A stretch of DNA of 64,000 bases from Gnetum montanum (taxonomy: Eukaryota; Streptophyta; Gnetopsida; Gnetales; Gnetaceae). Below the pieces are notes generated by a model that did not search any database, had not been told where the DNA came from, and saw only the letters and a list, made by a program, of their open reading frames with translations. Of this stretch, positions 22,101 to 34,398 are shown in pieces; the stretch's first letter is position 1, and every line of letters starts with the position of its first letter. A program made the translations under genes and the position numbers. The stretch spans positions 93,588-157,587 of the forward strand of contig MNCI01005867.1 in NCBI GenBank assembly GCA_015680685.1, read 5' to 3'.

Positions 22101-25100
22101 ATGGAAATCCATCATGATCTCTCTTTTCTATTAGCTTTCGCAGGTCCACATGGCAACCTCGCGAGACAACTGAACCTAGAACTAATAGACTGGGAGTCAC
22201 CTGTAGTTAAAACCGTGGCATCCTTAGAAACATCCCTAGACTGGCCTAAGCATCTAGTTCGAACCCTAGATTTAGAAGCCAAGGATGTAACTAACGACCC
22301 TCTCATCAAGACGCCTATGACCACGTCCAGGGGGGAAGTAAAAATGTTGAAACTTAGTTCCCTCCTAGATTCACAGATGCACAAAGATGTAGCCAAAATT
22401 CTACAAGACAACATTGACGTCTTTGCATGGTCATACAATGATATGCTGGGTTTAGACTCGAGGCTGATACAGCACAACATCGTCTTAGACCCGGACATGA
22501 AAGCAGTCAAGTAGAAGGCTCGTAAGGTTAAACTAGAGATTGCATTGGCCGTGCGGGATGAAATCACCAAGCTATACCAAGCTGGTTTCATCCAAGCAGT
22601 CGATTACTCGAAATGGGTGTCCAACATCATTGTAGTTTCTAAGAAAACAAGAGGAATATGAATCTGTATAGACTTCTAGGATCTGAACAAGGCAACGATC
22701 AAAGATGGTTTCCCACTTCCAAGCATCAATCAACTCATTGACACCACAGCTAGTCATGCTCTGTTATCCTTCATGGATGGTTTCTCTGGCTATAACCAAA
22801 TTCGCATTAACCCAGAGCATCAGTTAACAATGACCTTCATGACCCCATGGGATACCTTTTATTATACTATGATGCCTTTTGGGCTCAAAAACACTGAGGT
22901 GACCTACCAGCGAGCCATGACTTACATCTTTAGCGACTACATCTTAGAAATGTTAAACGATTATGTCGATGGTATTGCGGTTAAATCCAAGGAGGTCGTT
23001 GATCACCCCCATGATGTAAGTATAGTTCTCAAGTGTTGTCAAATGCATGACTTCTGCCTCAATCCTAAAAATTGTGTCTTCGGGATGAGAACCGGATGCA
23101 TGTTAGGGTTTGTAGTATCCAAGGCCAAAATACGGGTAGACCTTGACAAAGTTAATGCCATCATCAACCTAGCACCTCCTACAAATCTTAAAGAGTTGCG
23201 CCGGTTGCAACGTAGGGTACAATTCATCCAAAGGTTTATAGCAAAGTTAACTGACAAGTTACACCCCATGCAACATCTTCTAAAAGAAGGGGTTAACTTC
23301 GAATGGACAACTCAGTGCCAACAAGCCTTCGATGATCTGAAGGAAGAGCTTTTTCACCTCCCAACTATTTACCCACCACAGAGGGATAAGCCTTTCTTCA
23401 TCTACCTTGCCACCTCCGACACATCTATTGCAACACTGTTATGTCAAAAATGAGACGACGGATTTGAGATACCAGTGTATTATCTGAGTCATGCATTAAT
23501 AGCGTATGAAGCAAAGTACAACGAGGTGGAGAGGAATTTCCTTGCCTTAGTGTTTGTGTTAAAAAAGTGAAGGCATTACCTGTTTCGCAGTAAAATCAAC
23601 ATTATTTGCAAAAGCAACATACTCCGGGCTATCACGAATAACTTATACGAAAGCAGTAGGATAGCCCAATGTAAAGCAATAACAGCAGAATTCGACTTGC
23701 ACTATGTGAGCCAATCGTCGACGAAGGGCCAAGCCATAGCGATGCAACTTATGGTTTCACTCGTCGACAACCAAGCAACCATAGACCCCAAATTCCTACA
23801 TGAGCATGTTAGCACTATCAACGCTATCCCATCATATCTCGAAGCTACTCTACACTTCGACGGTCCCTCGACTGCGCAAGGGGGTAGTGCAGCTGCCATC
23901 ATTACGTTCTCCTCTGGGGAAATGCATCCTTTTGCTTATCGCTTTATGTTTCCCTGCACGAACAACATGGTAGAATATGAGGGGCTACTCAAAGGCCTCT
24001 CAGCTACCCAAACACTATGCATACAATATCTGGTGATTCGTGGAGATTCACAACTAGTTGTCAATCAAATCACCAAGTTCTATGCTTGTAAAGCTACACA
24101 CCTGCAACTCTATTGTGACCTAGCAAAGAGCCTACTTAGACAATTTGCAACTACGGATGTGCAACACATGCCACGCAATGAGAACACTGTAGCAGATGCC
24201 TTAGTCACCCTAGCACTAAATATTCTGCCACACCTATTTGCAAGTTTACCAACCTTAATTACCGAGTGCACTAAGCCTGTCACTCAGGCGGTACATGTAG
24301 CCTCTGTCAACGCTGCGAATACCCAAGAGTGGTACGCCAACATTAAAGCCTACCTGCAACATGGTGAACCCCCAAGTGGATTGACATCTAAGCAGAGAGA
24401 TGTGATCCGTAAGCGTGCTCAGCAATATGTGCTCATGGGAGACAATGCCCTATGCAAGCGCTCCTATGATGGGATATTTCTAGCATGCGTAAATAAAGGG
24501 GAAGCATAGAAGGTTGTTAATGAAGTGCATGAGGGACTATGTGGTGGACACATAGCACCTAGGGCTATGGTTGTAAAAATCAGATGCCTAGGGTACTATT
24601 GGCCTCATATGGAGCGTGATTACCTATCAAAAGTCAAAACGTGTGACATGTGCCAAAGATATGCAAATCTCATACATGTTTTACCTATAGAGCTACACCC
24701 GAGGCAGATTACGTGGCCTTTCCAGCAATGGGGACTAAACCTCATAGGACCTATCATGCCTAAGTCTTCTGCAGGGCATAGTTATTCCCCTGAGGAAAAC
24801 TACATCTCAGAAAATTTGCCACTTCATCTTGGATAACATTGTGATAAGGTTCGGGCTTCCCATGACTATTGTGACCAACAATGGGCCATAGTTTAGTAGT
24901 GTAGAAACCTGAACCTTCTACAACAATCTTGGCATCAGGCAATCATTCTCCTCGCCATACTACCCGCAGGCAAATAGACAAGCAGAGGCTACAAATAAGT
25001 CCATCATCAACTTGCTGAAAAGGATGCTCAACAACAGTAAGAGGTGATGGCATGAGCAAATCCTCTATGTGTTGTGGGCTTATAGGATGACATGCAGGAC

Positions 25101-25523
25101 TACAACAAGACTCCTTACAGTCTTGTTTATGGATCTGAAGCTATGTTACCTCTTGAGTTACAGGTACCATCACTCTAGATGATCCTATCTAATGTCGTAA
25201 GCAAAGCCCAGAACAACGAGTCGTGAATCATCGATCTCGACTCAATAGAGGAGGAGCATGTGCAAACAATGGGTCGCATAGAGCATTACCAAAACAAGAA
25301 ATGGCAAAAACACTATTCAAATCAGCATCAATGGCCAATACAGAAGGGAGATCTCATCCTCAAGGCTATCTATGAACATATGAAAAACTTCTTAGCCAAC
25401 TAGGAAGGTCCATACATGGTCACTAAATCCTTTGGGAATGGATCCTTCAAGCTGGCAAACATGGACAACAACGAGTTTGCAAACCTATTGAATCACTCGT
25501 ACCTCAAGCCGTAGTATGTCTAG
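22101..25523 (+). pseudogene. pol: pol of E1: RT, RNaseH, second RNaseH, integrase (Tat lineage)
   Basis: ATG at 22101 (MEIHHDLSFLLAFAGPHGNL; E2 has a parallel start at 51358). RT spans about 22530-23260, with SFMDGFSGYNQIRINPEHQL and the catalytic YVDD changed to YVDG (22962-22973). The gypsy-type RNaseH covers 23390-23700. An archaeal-type second RNaseH spans 23850-24235 and keeps its acids: FDG, VEYEG, GDSQ, ADAL. INT begins with a zinc-binding-like GHIAPRAM...CDMCQRYAN segment. In its core the first acid reads GLNLIGP (D to N) and the second reads TNNGP (D to N). The C-terminus ends YLKP before TAG at 25521. The chromodomain-like region is degraded. Stops and shifts make it inactive. No in-frame link to PRO exists. 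Confidence 0.85.
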
Positions 25524-25549
25524 ATGCATGGATCAGATAAGCAAATGTC

Positions 25550-25915
25550 CGCTACGACGTAAAACTAGCAAAGGTGAGCAAATGTCCGCTACGACGTTAA
25601 ACTGGCACAACTTCACCAACGTCTGCTACAATGTTAAACTAGGAAGGCTCATTCGCCATGATGTAAAACTGGCATAGACAGTTTGCTATAATTATAAACT
25701 GGCACAGACAGTCCGCTATGACTATAAACTGGCACAGACAGTACGCTATGACTATAAACTGGCACAAACGGTCTGCTAGGACCTTAAACTAGCCCATCCA
25801 CCATCTGCTATGACGAAAAACTAGCACAACAGTCTGCTAGGACCTTAAACTAGCACAACATCGGTCTGTTGGGACCTTAAACTAGCACTTCATGGTCTAC
25901 CATGACCTTAAACTG
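25550..25915. repeat. Hairpin array c of E1 (after INT)
   Basis: Twelve units of about 30 bp starting 27 bp after the pol stop. Units run from GTCCGCTACGAC-GTAAAACTAGC through AGTCCGCTATGACT-ATAAACTGGC to GGTCTGCTAGGACC-TTAAACTAGC. Stem changes GGTC/GACC to AGTC/GACT are compensatory. E2 also has 12 units here (54844-55203). Confidence 0.8.
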
Positions 25916-27290
25916 GGTTTGCGGCACGTCCCCAACATGCATTTACATCAGTACACATCAAGCGAGCGTGCACAAGGTCGACACGGGGTGGGACGTTGTA
26001 GTTCTAGAATGCAGTTCACGACGCGATGAAAACATGGTCAGTAACATATGCAACACCACTGCTCTTGACATCTTGTTGATCCTCTGAAGATGTCGTATGA
26101 CATCTAACTAACCCTCCGGACCTACCATTGCCATGGCCCATCGCCTTAACAGTAGTTCTTTAATCAGTACCTGCTACTAGAGTTCTTGCAGTATTGTGGC
26201 CCAGCCACAATATTGTTACCCTCTAGTCCCTGCCAACACCTAAGCTCAAACGACGTTCAACTGTGGAGTAGCCAATCCCACAGCCAAACTAAGAATGCAT
26301 GCCTTCGGCAGGGATTCTTGGGCATCCGCACTCATAGCAACGTCCAGCTCCTTCGATGCCAATTCTTCCATGCTGATGCTACCAAAGCTACTACTGGCCT
26401 TCCTACTTTGGACACTGCACGCCAGCAAAGATGTCTAGAGCTTCAACAACATCTGCAGCGACCAGGGACTTTGCCTTCATTTTGCATCGTGGTTGTTTCT
26501 CCTAGTTTTCTTTCTATTATATTTGCAAGATGCGTACCAAGGGGATGCCGATCAAAGATGCGCTTTGCCATGGGAGCAAGACCCTTCATCATTCTAAGGT
26601 GTTCGTATTGATTAGCTTAGCTACTTTGAAGTGCACATCTTGTCCTTCTCCTTTATCCCCCTTACCTTTCTCCTTACACTCACAATCCGCTTTCTCCCCT
26701 CTCTTACAAAATTTTTTGGATGTTTGTCAAGCCCTCCCATATGCCCAACCACAAAGTCCATGACACGCATAACACAGCTCGCCACATGGGAAGCATCTGT
26801 AGGCAAGTTAAGGCCCCATGTGAATGTAACATAATTCATCCTGGGAAAGGAATACCTGTCCTATGACAAGGTTGTTTGTGAATGTAAGAGGCAAAATAGC
26901 AAAGGCAAAAGCGTAAGAGAGCAAAAGCTCATGTGCACACAAAAAAAAGACGTGCCTAAAACAAATGACACGTAAGCTATTTCACACACCCTCTCTCCCT
27001 GAGCATTCCAATGAGAGGTTGAAGGTTAGCAAAAGAAAAGAGGACCATGCAAACAACTCCCTCATGAACACTCCAACGAGGGACCTTGCAAAGTCTCATC
27101 TTTACCCTTTTCCTAAGCATCCTCCCTCCCCACTTAACCTTTCCCTTCTCCCACATGACCAATGCAACACTCTCAAAGTGTAGCTAACCGACATCTTGGC
27201 AATCACTGAATAGCAATGTTGGTGTTTTGTCTTTTGTGGTGTTTCATATTCTTTGTCGACATCTCTCAGGTCTGTCCTCTAGACGTTGAC
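25916..27290 (+). other. Noncoding 3' region of E1
   Basis: No credible gene. It contains a perfect stem-loop at 26192-26212 and stretches conserved with 55204-56583, for example the region around 26160-26230. Short open frames here are not conserved. Confidence 0.6.
26192..26212. other. Stem-loop TATTGTGGC-CCA-GCCACAATA
   Basis: Perfect 9-bp stem with a 3-base loop. E2 keeps the inner 7 bp, TTGTGGC-CCA-GCCACAA, at 55481-55497. Its location 1.1 kb upstream of the 3' LTR in both suggests an RNA element; function unknown. Confidence 0.55.
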
Positions 27291-27299
27291 AAAGAGGAG
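27291..27299 (+). other. Polypurine tract of E1
   Basis: aaagaggag, four bases before the 3' LTR. E2 has aaagagggg at 56584-56592. It would prime plus-strand DNA synthesis. Confidence 0.55.
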
Positions 27300-27303
27300 C
27301 CAA

Positions 27304-28992
27304 TGAAACATCCTAAAATTTTAAGGCATCCTTGCTTCATCAGGTCCTTATGATTCAGGCAGCACTATGGTAGTTCTTCAGGAGATGGATGCTCTGATGT
27401 TCAGATTGTCCAGCCTGACAAGTTTTCTACTCCCTTTATTGACAAGCTCAAAGGATCCCCTAGCTTGCCCACCTGAGTAGTTCATCCAATTGATAGTCTA
27501 CTCATAAGCGATGCGTGAAGTTGTCAGCAGTGCTCAAAATGCACAAAACAGTTCAGCACGTTTTCTAAGTCAAGAAGTTTGCTACGCTACGCTATGCTAT
27601 GTAGCGTAGCAGGCTTTAAAAAATGGTCGTAAAACGAAATGCTACTCCATGATACGCTACGCAGCGTAACAAAAGCCAAAGTCAATTCCCTCGCTCAACT
27701 CCAAGTCCTTCGGCAATGACTCCTTCCATCAGAAAGCGACAAGTTTAGCGAAGAGCAGGCCATGTTGGCTGTTATGCTATGCTACACTACATAGCATAGC
27801 ACAACGTAGCAACTCTACAGAAGTGACAAAAGGCATCTCAAAGTGTAGGATCAAAAAGTTCGCAAGCTTCGCATTGAAAAGAACAAAGGTTGCAGATTTT
27901 TGGCATTTCTGCGATTAAGGCCAGTTGTTATGCTATGTTATGCTACGTAGCGTAGCAAATATGAAAAATCAATTAGAGCACTTCAAAGGTTTCCAGAACA
28001 TGCAACAGCCCTGAAAGCAAGTTTCTGCTCAAACTGGTGGCTATGCTATGCTACGCTGCATAGCGTAGCACAACATAGCAGGATGCTACACTACACCGAC
28101 ATGCTACGCCCCAAGGCGTAGCACAGCGTGGCCAGCAGCTATGCTACATCAATGCATCTGCTTGAATAGCAAGCTACTACACTACACCACATGCTATGTA
28201 CAGCGTGGCGAGTAGTTATGCTACATCAATGCATCGCACCTGTTTGAACCATTGGCACATATCTCCAAGTTCTGACAGCGTAATTACAGCATGGCAGACT
28301 CGTTGATCAGTCCTGCATGTCCATGTAGCATAGACATGTCAACACGGGCCTAGGACACGTGGCATCCAAACCGCATCTTTTGTGTGCTCTTGGTCCTATA
28401 AATACACCGACAAGCAACAATCAAGGGGTGGGCAATTTTGAGCACCTTTGCACATAATCGACAAACTTGACCAGTTACCAAATTCTGTTAGTAGCTAGCA
28501 AAACAAACCCCCTTGTTTTTATTTAGCATCTGGTTAACAAGCTAGCTCTATGACATCCGGGCATTGTTAGCTTTGGAGTCCATGTTTAAGCACATTGTTG
28601 GCTTGCTTGGAACATCCTGGTTACTTTTGGGATCTCTCTGCTTCCTAGTGTTGTACAACCAATTGTATCCACCTAGCAAAGTAAAGTCATAAATTTGAAG
28701 TGGTGAATTCCTTAACTTCTGCTTTGTTCTTCTCTTTATCACTGCATTTTACATTGTTATCGTCTTCCCGCATTCAACAAATTTCATTTCATGTTATAAG
28801 CATTGCTTTTGCATTAAACGTTTGCAAAAGGTTATAGAAACACTGATTAAGTCCCTATCTGATCGACCAGACTGTTTAGGGCGTCCTTTTTTCATTTTAT
28901 TCAACACGGCCCTCGCATGGATCCAGGGTTAAGACTGTCACAACCGACGACCTCTCGATGTTTTCCAGCCACTGACATTTTTAGTCGCTACA
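27304..28992 (+). repeat. E1 3' LTR
   Basis: 1689 bp, starts TGAAACATCC and ends GCTACA. Aligns throughout with 10487-12166, with mostly transition differences and small indels. TATA box at 28397-28404. Motif clusters of CTACGCTATG lie at about 27579-28230. Confidence 0.85.
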
Positions 28993-28997
28993 CCATG
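28993..28997. repeat. Target site duplication of E1, right copy
   Basis: CCATG, identical to 10482-10486, immediately after the 3' LTR. The host gag resumes here. Confidence 0.85.
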
Positions 28998-30680
28998 GCC
29001 ATCATCAGGATCATGACTTTGATGAACCACTACTTGCCACTCAAAGCATGCTCAACATAGCAGAGGTAGTTCACATACCTACCAAGCATTTGCAAGATAA
29101 CTGGATCAAGCACCTTGATATGAACAACATTCCTAGGTTTGAAGGAGGACATAACTATGATCAATAGACTTACCTGCAAGCATTTCATGATGCCTACACC
29201 TTGCAAAATATTGAAACTAAATGATAGAAACTCAAGTTGTTCTCTCAAATGCTCATCAAGAAGGCAGAAAGCTGGTACTGATCTTTGGAGCCAGAATTGA
29301 TCAGGCAATGGAATATGATGTTGGAGCTCTTCAATGAAAAATACCAAACTTACTCCAGGGTGTCTAATCTAAGATGACAAATTCAAGGGTGGAAACAAGG
29401 TAGCCATGAGCCCTTAGATGCAGCCATGAGTAGATATTACTCATTGTTGCATCGATGCCCTAGTCATGGCTACCCTCTGCAGAAGCAGCTCCACCATGTC
29501 ATAGATGGGCTCCGTTTTGAAACAAGAAGGACTCTTGGTGTTTATGCTCAAGGATGGTTATTCGAGTTAAGGGCTCATCAGCTTCAACGATTAATTGAGC
29601 AAGTAGCCAAGGAAGAGGGAGAACTACAAAAACAGGAAAGCATAGAGGAATATAATCGAGACCCTTCCATCCTGAAGAGAGAGTTCTGATTTTGTGAAGA
29701 CGAGGAGGAGTCATCTCTAGATGCAGCAATGAACAGAAAAACTTTACCCATACAAAAATTCACTTCTAAAATTTTGGCCAAGGTGGACAAGATATGGGAT
29801 TCTTTGGATGAAAAATTTCAAAGTGTTCTAAAAATCGCAAAAGCATACAAGGAATAAAGTAATGATCCAGATTGATGAAGGAGAAAAAAGGCTGAACATG
29901 CCTACCACAAAGGTAAGGGCAAGGTTGCTGCGGTAGAACAAGTTGCAGACTCGAACACTGAGGAAGACGATGGATGTGACATATGCTAGTATGAACATCC
30001 TAAGGGATGGTGCCCTATGGTGTCACATTTGCAAGAGTCTGGGTTGTATGCTCTAAATCCTCACTTAGCAAAAAGGCAAACACCTCAAAGATTACCTTAT
30101 CCCCAAGGAAATTCCAGGCAGTTCCACCAGCAATAGGGATATTATTGAAGTGGAGCTCCTCCGCAACCATATGAGCACTACCAGCAATGGAAACACCCAA
30201 AATTGTGGGGGATGCCACCCCTAAGGCAGTAGTACCCTTATCGATAGCTAGATTCTTATGGGTACTACGTTCAGCAGCCAATCTTCCCACAGGACTCTTC
30301 TAGTCATGCAACCTTCCAAAATCATTACTACCCTCCAGAATACTTTCAAGCCCAATCTTCGTCACCTAAGGGAAAAAACCCACATCTGCACTATCCTCTG
30401 CCACCTCCTACTACCATACCTATCCATCAACCATCAACTCAACTACCTCCTACTTTACCCATGCAGGGAGAAATACCTCCACAACCATAGTAGCGTAATG
30501 CCACAAGGGCTGTCAATCTACAACCAACTCCCCAGATGAGTAGGTCAGAATCAAAACCATGGAAACATTCTTTTTTCTAACTTAATAACCTAAACACACC
30601 CTCACACTCATCTGCAGCCAATGCCCCTACATCTTCAACTACCTCTGACACTCAATCCTTTGAGCAACCTTCGAAACAAA
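28998..30680 (+). pseudogene. gag: gag, 3' part, Athila-like host element
   Basis: Continues the gag cut at 10486. In one phase, with stops only, it shows MNNIPRFEGGHNY, LQAFHDAYTLQNIE, an AESWY-like segment, then SRYYSLLHRCPSHGY and IDGLRFETRRTLGVYAQGW (29426-29540). A charged region at 29600-29990 and a Pro/Gln/Tyr-rich tail follow. These are the capsid and linker regions of an Athila gag. The copy at 5615-7990 parallels it block by block. About ten in-frame stops. Confidence 0.75.
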
Positions 30681-30691
30681 CATCTTCCAAC

Positions 30692-31310
30692 ATGCAAACC
30701 ATCATGTTAACACATGCTGTAACGAATTGGATTAAGGTGGGTCATCTCCCTCAAAAATTGGTTGATCTAGGAAGACCCCTCATATACCTTCAAGTAGCAA
30801 GGAACCAACCATGTAAAGCTCTTTTGGATTCAAGGTCAGGTGCCAACCTGATTTCACATGATATGTATAAGACTTAGAACCTACCCCTGTTGAAGGAGAG
30901 CAACATTCAGCTTGAGTTAGCAAACCAATCCATTACCATTCTCTTGGAATTGGTAGAAGATATTGTAACCACCATTTGTGGGTGATCCTACCCTACTAAT
31001 TTCCTGGTGATCGGTGTCGATAACTACAAGGGGGACTTCCCAATTATAATGGGAAGAGCATGGCTTAGCATGGTGGATGCACATTTGGGACTCTGAGATC
31101 TCTCCCTTCAAATTTCCAATGAAAATCCCTTTGGGAAGATCAAGAAGAAGCGTGTTCCATGCATCACATACAGTGACTTCAGGTGCAACTATGTACAGCA
31201 ACTCTAGTCTGTTGAGCAGACATCCATTCAAACATGCAATCAATGTGCTGCCGAATCATGAATTCAATGATGCCTATACGCAGCAGCTACTAATCAATAA
31301 GGCACCTAAT
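30692..31310 (+). pseudogene. Aspartic protease, Athila-like host element
   Basis: Same phase as the gag. CKALLDSRSGANLISHDMYK carries the active-site region (DSRSG, compare DSSSG at 8023). The segment FPIIMGRAWLSMVDAHLGL follows at about 31037-31090 and corresponds to the ILGRP-type motif. Several stops. It leads without frame change into the RT region. Confidence 0.7.
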
Positions 31311-31483
31311 GGCTAATTGTTGATTCTGATAGTGGCACCCTATCCATGGAACCCTCTAAGAACCTTGTATGTACCTATATGAAGAGCATAGATGAACTGG
31401 AATAGGTCCATTAGTAACTTTCCACTACTAATGATGCTACCAATTAGGAAAAGCTGTAGATCCCTAAAAGCTTTAAATAGGAG

Positions 31484-33130
31484 CCCCTAGAACTAAAGCT
31501 CTTACTAGTCAATCTAGAATATGCATTCTTGCAAAATGGTAAGCTAGTAATAATCAATGCCACTCTTGCTCCTGAGAAAAAGAAGAAGTTTCTAAGGATG
31601 GTAAACAAGTGGTTGACTACCTTCGCATGGTCATATCTTAAGTTAACAGGGATTGATCCTAGGGTATGCCAACATCAAATCTATATCGATCCTTCCATGA
31701 AGCCACAACGACAACTACAAAGATGATTGAATCCCAAACTTAAATAGATCATCAAAGATGAAATTGAGCAATTGTTGAAGGTAGGATTCATCTACCCCAT
31801 TGCGGATAGTGAGAGGAGCAGCCTACTCATTATTGTACCAAAAAAGGATGGTAAATGGAGGGTCTATATCGATTTTTGATTACTAAACATGGCAACCTTT
31901 CAGGATCATTTTCGACTCCCATTTGTGGACCAGGTGTTGGATACCATTTCGAGGCATTATTACTATAGCTTCCTGGATGGTTACAGTGGCTATAACCAAA
32001 TCCAAATTGCATCACAAGACCAGGCCAAGACAACGTTTACAAGCCCCTAGGAGACTTTTGCATACAAGAAGATGTCCTTTGGCCTGTGTGACGTGCCTGC
32101 AACCTTCCAACGCCTTGTCCTCAGCATCTTCTAGTAGCAAATCGACAATGGTGTAGAAGTTTTTATGGATGACTTCTCCACCTATGTGGCAACATTCGAG
32201 CAAGCCTTGGAGTCTTGAGTAGGTTTTGAAGCGATGTGTAGAAACTAACTTATGGCTCAACTGGCAACAGAGCCACCTAAAAGTTTAAGAAGGCATTGTT
32301 TTGGGGGCATCGAATTTCACAAGCAAGGATCAAAGTGGATCCTAAGAAAATTAGGGTTATCCAAGGAATTACCAGTCATTCGGGAACTGTAAGGGATTTC
32401 TAATTGTTCCTTGGACACACAGGTTACTATCAGCGCTTCATCGAGAATTTTTCAAAGATCGCCAAGTCGTTGGTAGAGCCAACCAAGAAAGACGTCCCAT
32501 TTGTTTGGACTAGAAAATGTGAATATGCATTCCAAACACTAAAGCAAAAACTCGTAGAGACTCCAATTCTATGAGCCCTCGATTGGTCCAAACCATTTCA
32601 CATCATGACAAATGCGTCTAATTATGCATTGGGAGCCATGCTCACACAGTTGGATGACCAGAAGCATCCATATTACATCCACTGTGCAAGTCATAGTATT
32701 GTGGGTGCTCAGCTAAATTACACCACCACCGAAAAGGAGTTAATGGTAGTGGAGTTTTCCTTGGAAAATTTTAGCCACTATGTGCTCAGATACAAGCTGT
32801 TTGTGCATATGGACCATAGTGCCATCTAGTTCCTTATTAACAAATCAACGGTGAGCCCCCGTGTCATACAGTGGCTCATGATCCTTTAAGAATTCAATCT
32901 TACTATGGTAGACAAAAATGGAACTGAGAATGTCGTTGCCAATCACTTATCTCGATTACGATGGAATAGCACAAAGGATAAGAAGCCACTCTCTGACCAG
33001 TTTCCAGATGAACTCCTCTTTGTTGGAGCAATCGCAAAGGAGGCTCCCACAGAAGTGAATTGGTTTAACAACATCCTTACCTATCTTCTTACACAAGAGC
33101 TGCCAAAGGAGTTGGATCATCAAAAGAAAT
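31484..33130 (+). pseudogene. pol: Reverse transcriptase and RNaseH, Athila-like host element
   Basis: RT: LLIIVPKKDGKWRVYIDF, YYSFLDGYSGYNQI and FGLCDVPATFQRL. The catalytic block reads VFMDDFSTY near 32160, so the DD pair is intact. Frame shifts near 32210-32300 lead to the connection region (GTVRDF, GHTGYYQRF). RNaseH starts about 32570 and reads MTNASNYALGAMLTQ, YTTTEKELMVVEFSLENF and LVHMDHSAI-like; its first acid (D of TDAS) is N here. VVANHLSRL ends the domain. The VFMDDFSVY-like motif is characteristic of Athila. Confidence 0.8.
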
Positions 33131-34398
33131 AATAGTTTCTTCACAAATCCAAGCACTTCATGGAAATTAATGGACACCTTTACAAGGTGTGTGCAGATGG
33201 CTTGGTTTGATGGTACATCCCTGATGCAGATCAATTGCACGTCCTCCAAGATGCTCATGAGGGCCCTTATGGGGGCCATTATGCAGGAAGGCACATGGCC
33301 ATTAAGATCCTACTCATGGGATACTACTAGCCTACACTCTTCAAAGATGCTCAATGGTTCGTCCGCTCTTGTGATCGATGTCAATGAGATGGTGGGATGA
33401 TGACAAGAATGGAGGGACCTCAACAGTGAATTTAGCCACTCAAACCCTTCAACATTTGGGGCATTGACTTCATGGGCCCTATCGCACCCATTTCAAATGA
33501 GAAGGTGTACATGATTGTTGTGGTCGACTACTGCACCAAATGGGCAGAGGTGGTAGCTGTCACCAACTGTTCCTCAACCATAGGTGCATAGTTTGTTCAA
33601 CCACAAATCGTGAATAGGTTTGGAGTGTTGTGTGCATTCATTTCAGATAATGGCACTCACTTTATGGGTGCTACCTTTCGTAAACTCATGTAGTATTTGG
33701 GAGTAGAACATAAACTAACAACACCCTATTACCCCCCAGCCAATGGGCAATCTGAAGTTACAAACTGGGAGATTACAAAAATCCTAACTAGGATTATTAG
33801 CAAATATAGGAGGGATTGGAGCACAAAACTTAACGATGCCCTCTGGGCCTACCCCTCAACCTAGAAATTTCCTATAGGCTACTCCCATTATGAGTTGGTA
33901 TATGAAAAGCAACCAATGCTCCTGATTCAAGCAAAACTCCGAATACTATCCACTGCAAGTGACTTAGGTCTTGAGTTATCCTAGGCACAGCAAGAATGGC
34001 TCATTAACTTAAATGTGCTAGATGAGAATCGATCATTAAATGATGTGCATAAGGCATATAACAAAAAATGTCATGACCTTATGATTCAAAAGGTAACATT
34101 TCAATGTGAAGATAAGGTTCTCTATTGGAACCCCACACATGTGCCGCAATGGACCAAGTTTCAAACACTATGGAAGGGACCTTATATTATTTTTGAGACC
34201 TTTCCATCTAGAGCCCTACTCATACACAAACCTGAAGACCCAACGAAAACACAGTTGGTCAACATGCAACAATTAAAACCCTTCCACAAACTACACCAAA
34301 CTAGTGTCGCTACCACTTCGTCAAGTGGTTGGCCATGTTCCATCTTTCAAATCTCCTCCTCCAAGCTTAGTCGTGGGGGAGATCACTACCCATACTAA
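33131..34398 (+). pseudogene. pol: Integrase, Athila-like host element
   Basis: Zinc-binding-like HVLQDAHEGPYGGHYAGRHM... and SCDRCQ (33235-33385). Core acids are visible: GIDFMGP (first D), ISDNGTHF (second D) and NGQSEVTN (E). The C-terminal part has VLYWNPTHVP and LWKGPYIIFETFPS, ending LKPFHKLHQ. The frame opened at 32605 continues to the TAA at 34396-34398 with about a dozen stops and no net shift. The minus-strand remnant at 4620-5150 matches its last third. Confidence 0.8.

Larger units (their letters stand above)
10487..28992 (+). mobile_element. E1: 18.5-kb Tat-lineage Ty3/gypsy element with an antisense gene between PRO and RT
   Basis: Complete from TG to CA: 5' LTR 10487-12166, PBS 12173, leader with hairpins, gag-PRO 12570-16364, hairpin array, antisense gene 16838-21272, hairpin array, pol (RT, RNaseH, second RNaseH, INT) 22101-25523, hairpin array, noncoding tail, PPT 27291, 3' LTR 27304-28992. 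CCATG duplications flank it. Tat assignment rests on the VNDG-type protease, the zinc-knuckle-like YHQQCGH segment and the second, archaeal-type RNaseH. The LTRs differ at about one base in ten over the first 300 bp by eye, mostly transitions, so the insertion is old. Confidence 0.85.

Noticed and set aside
24525-25523. A functional integrase in E1
   Set aside because: Two catalytic acids are replaced by Asn and several stops are present.
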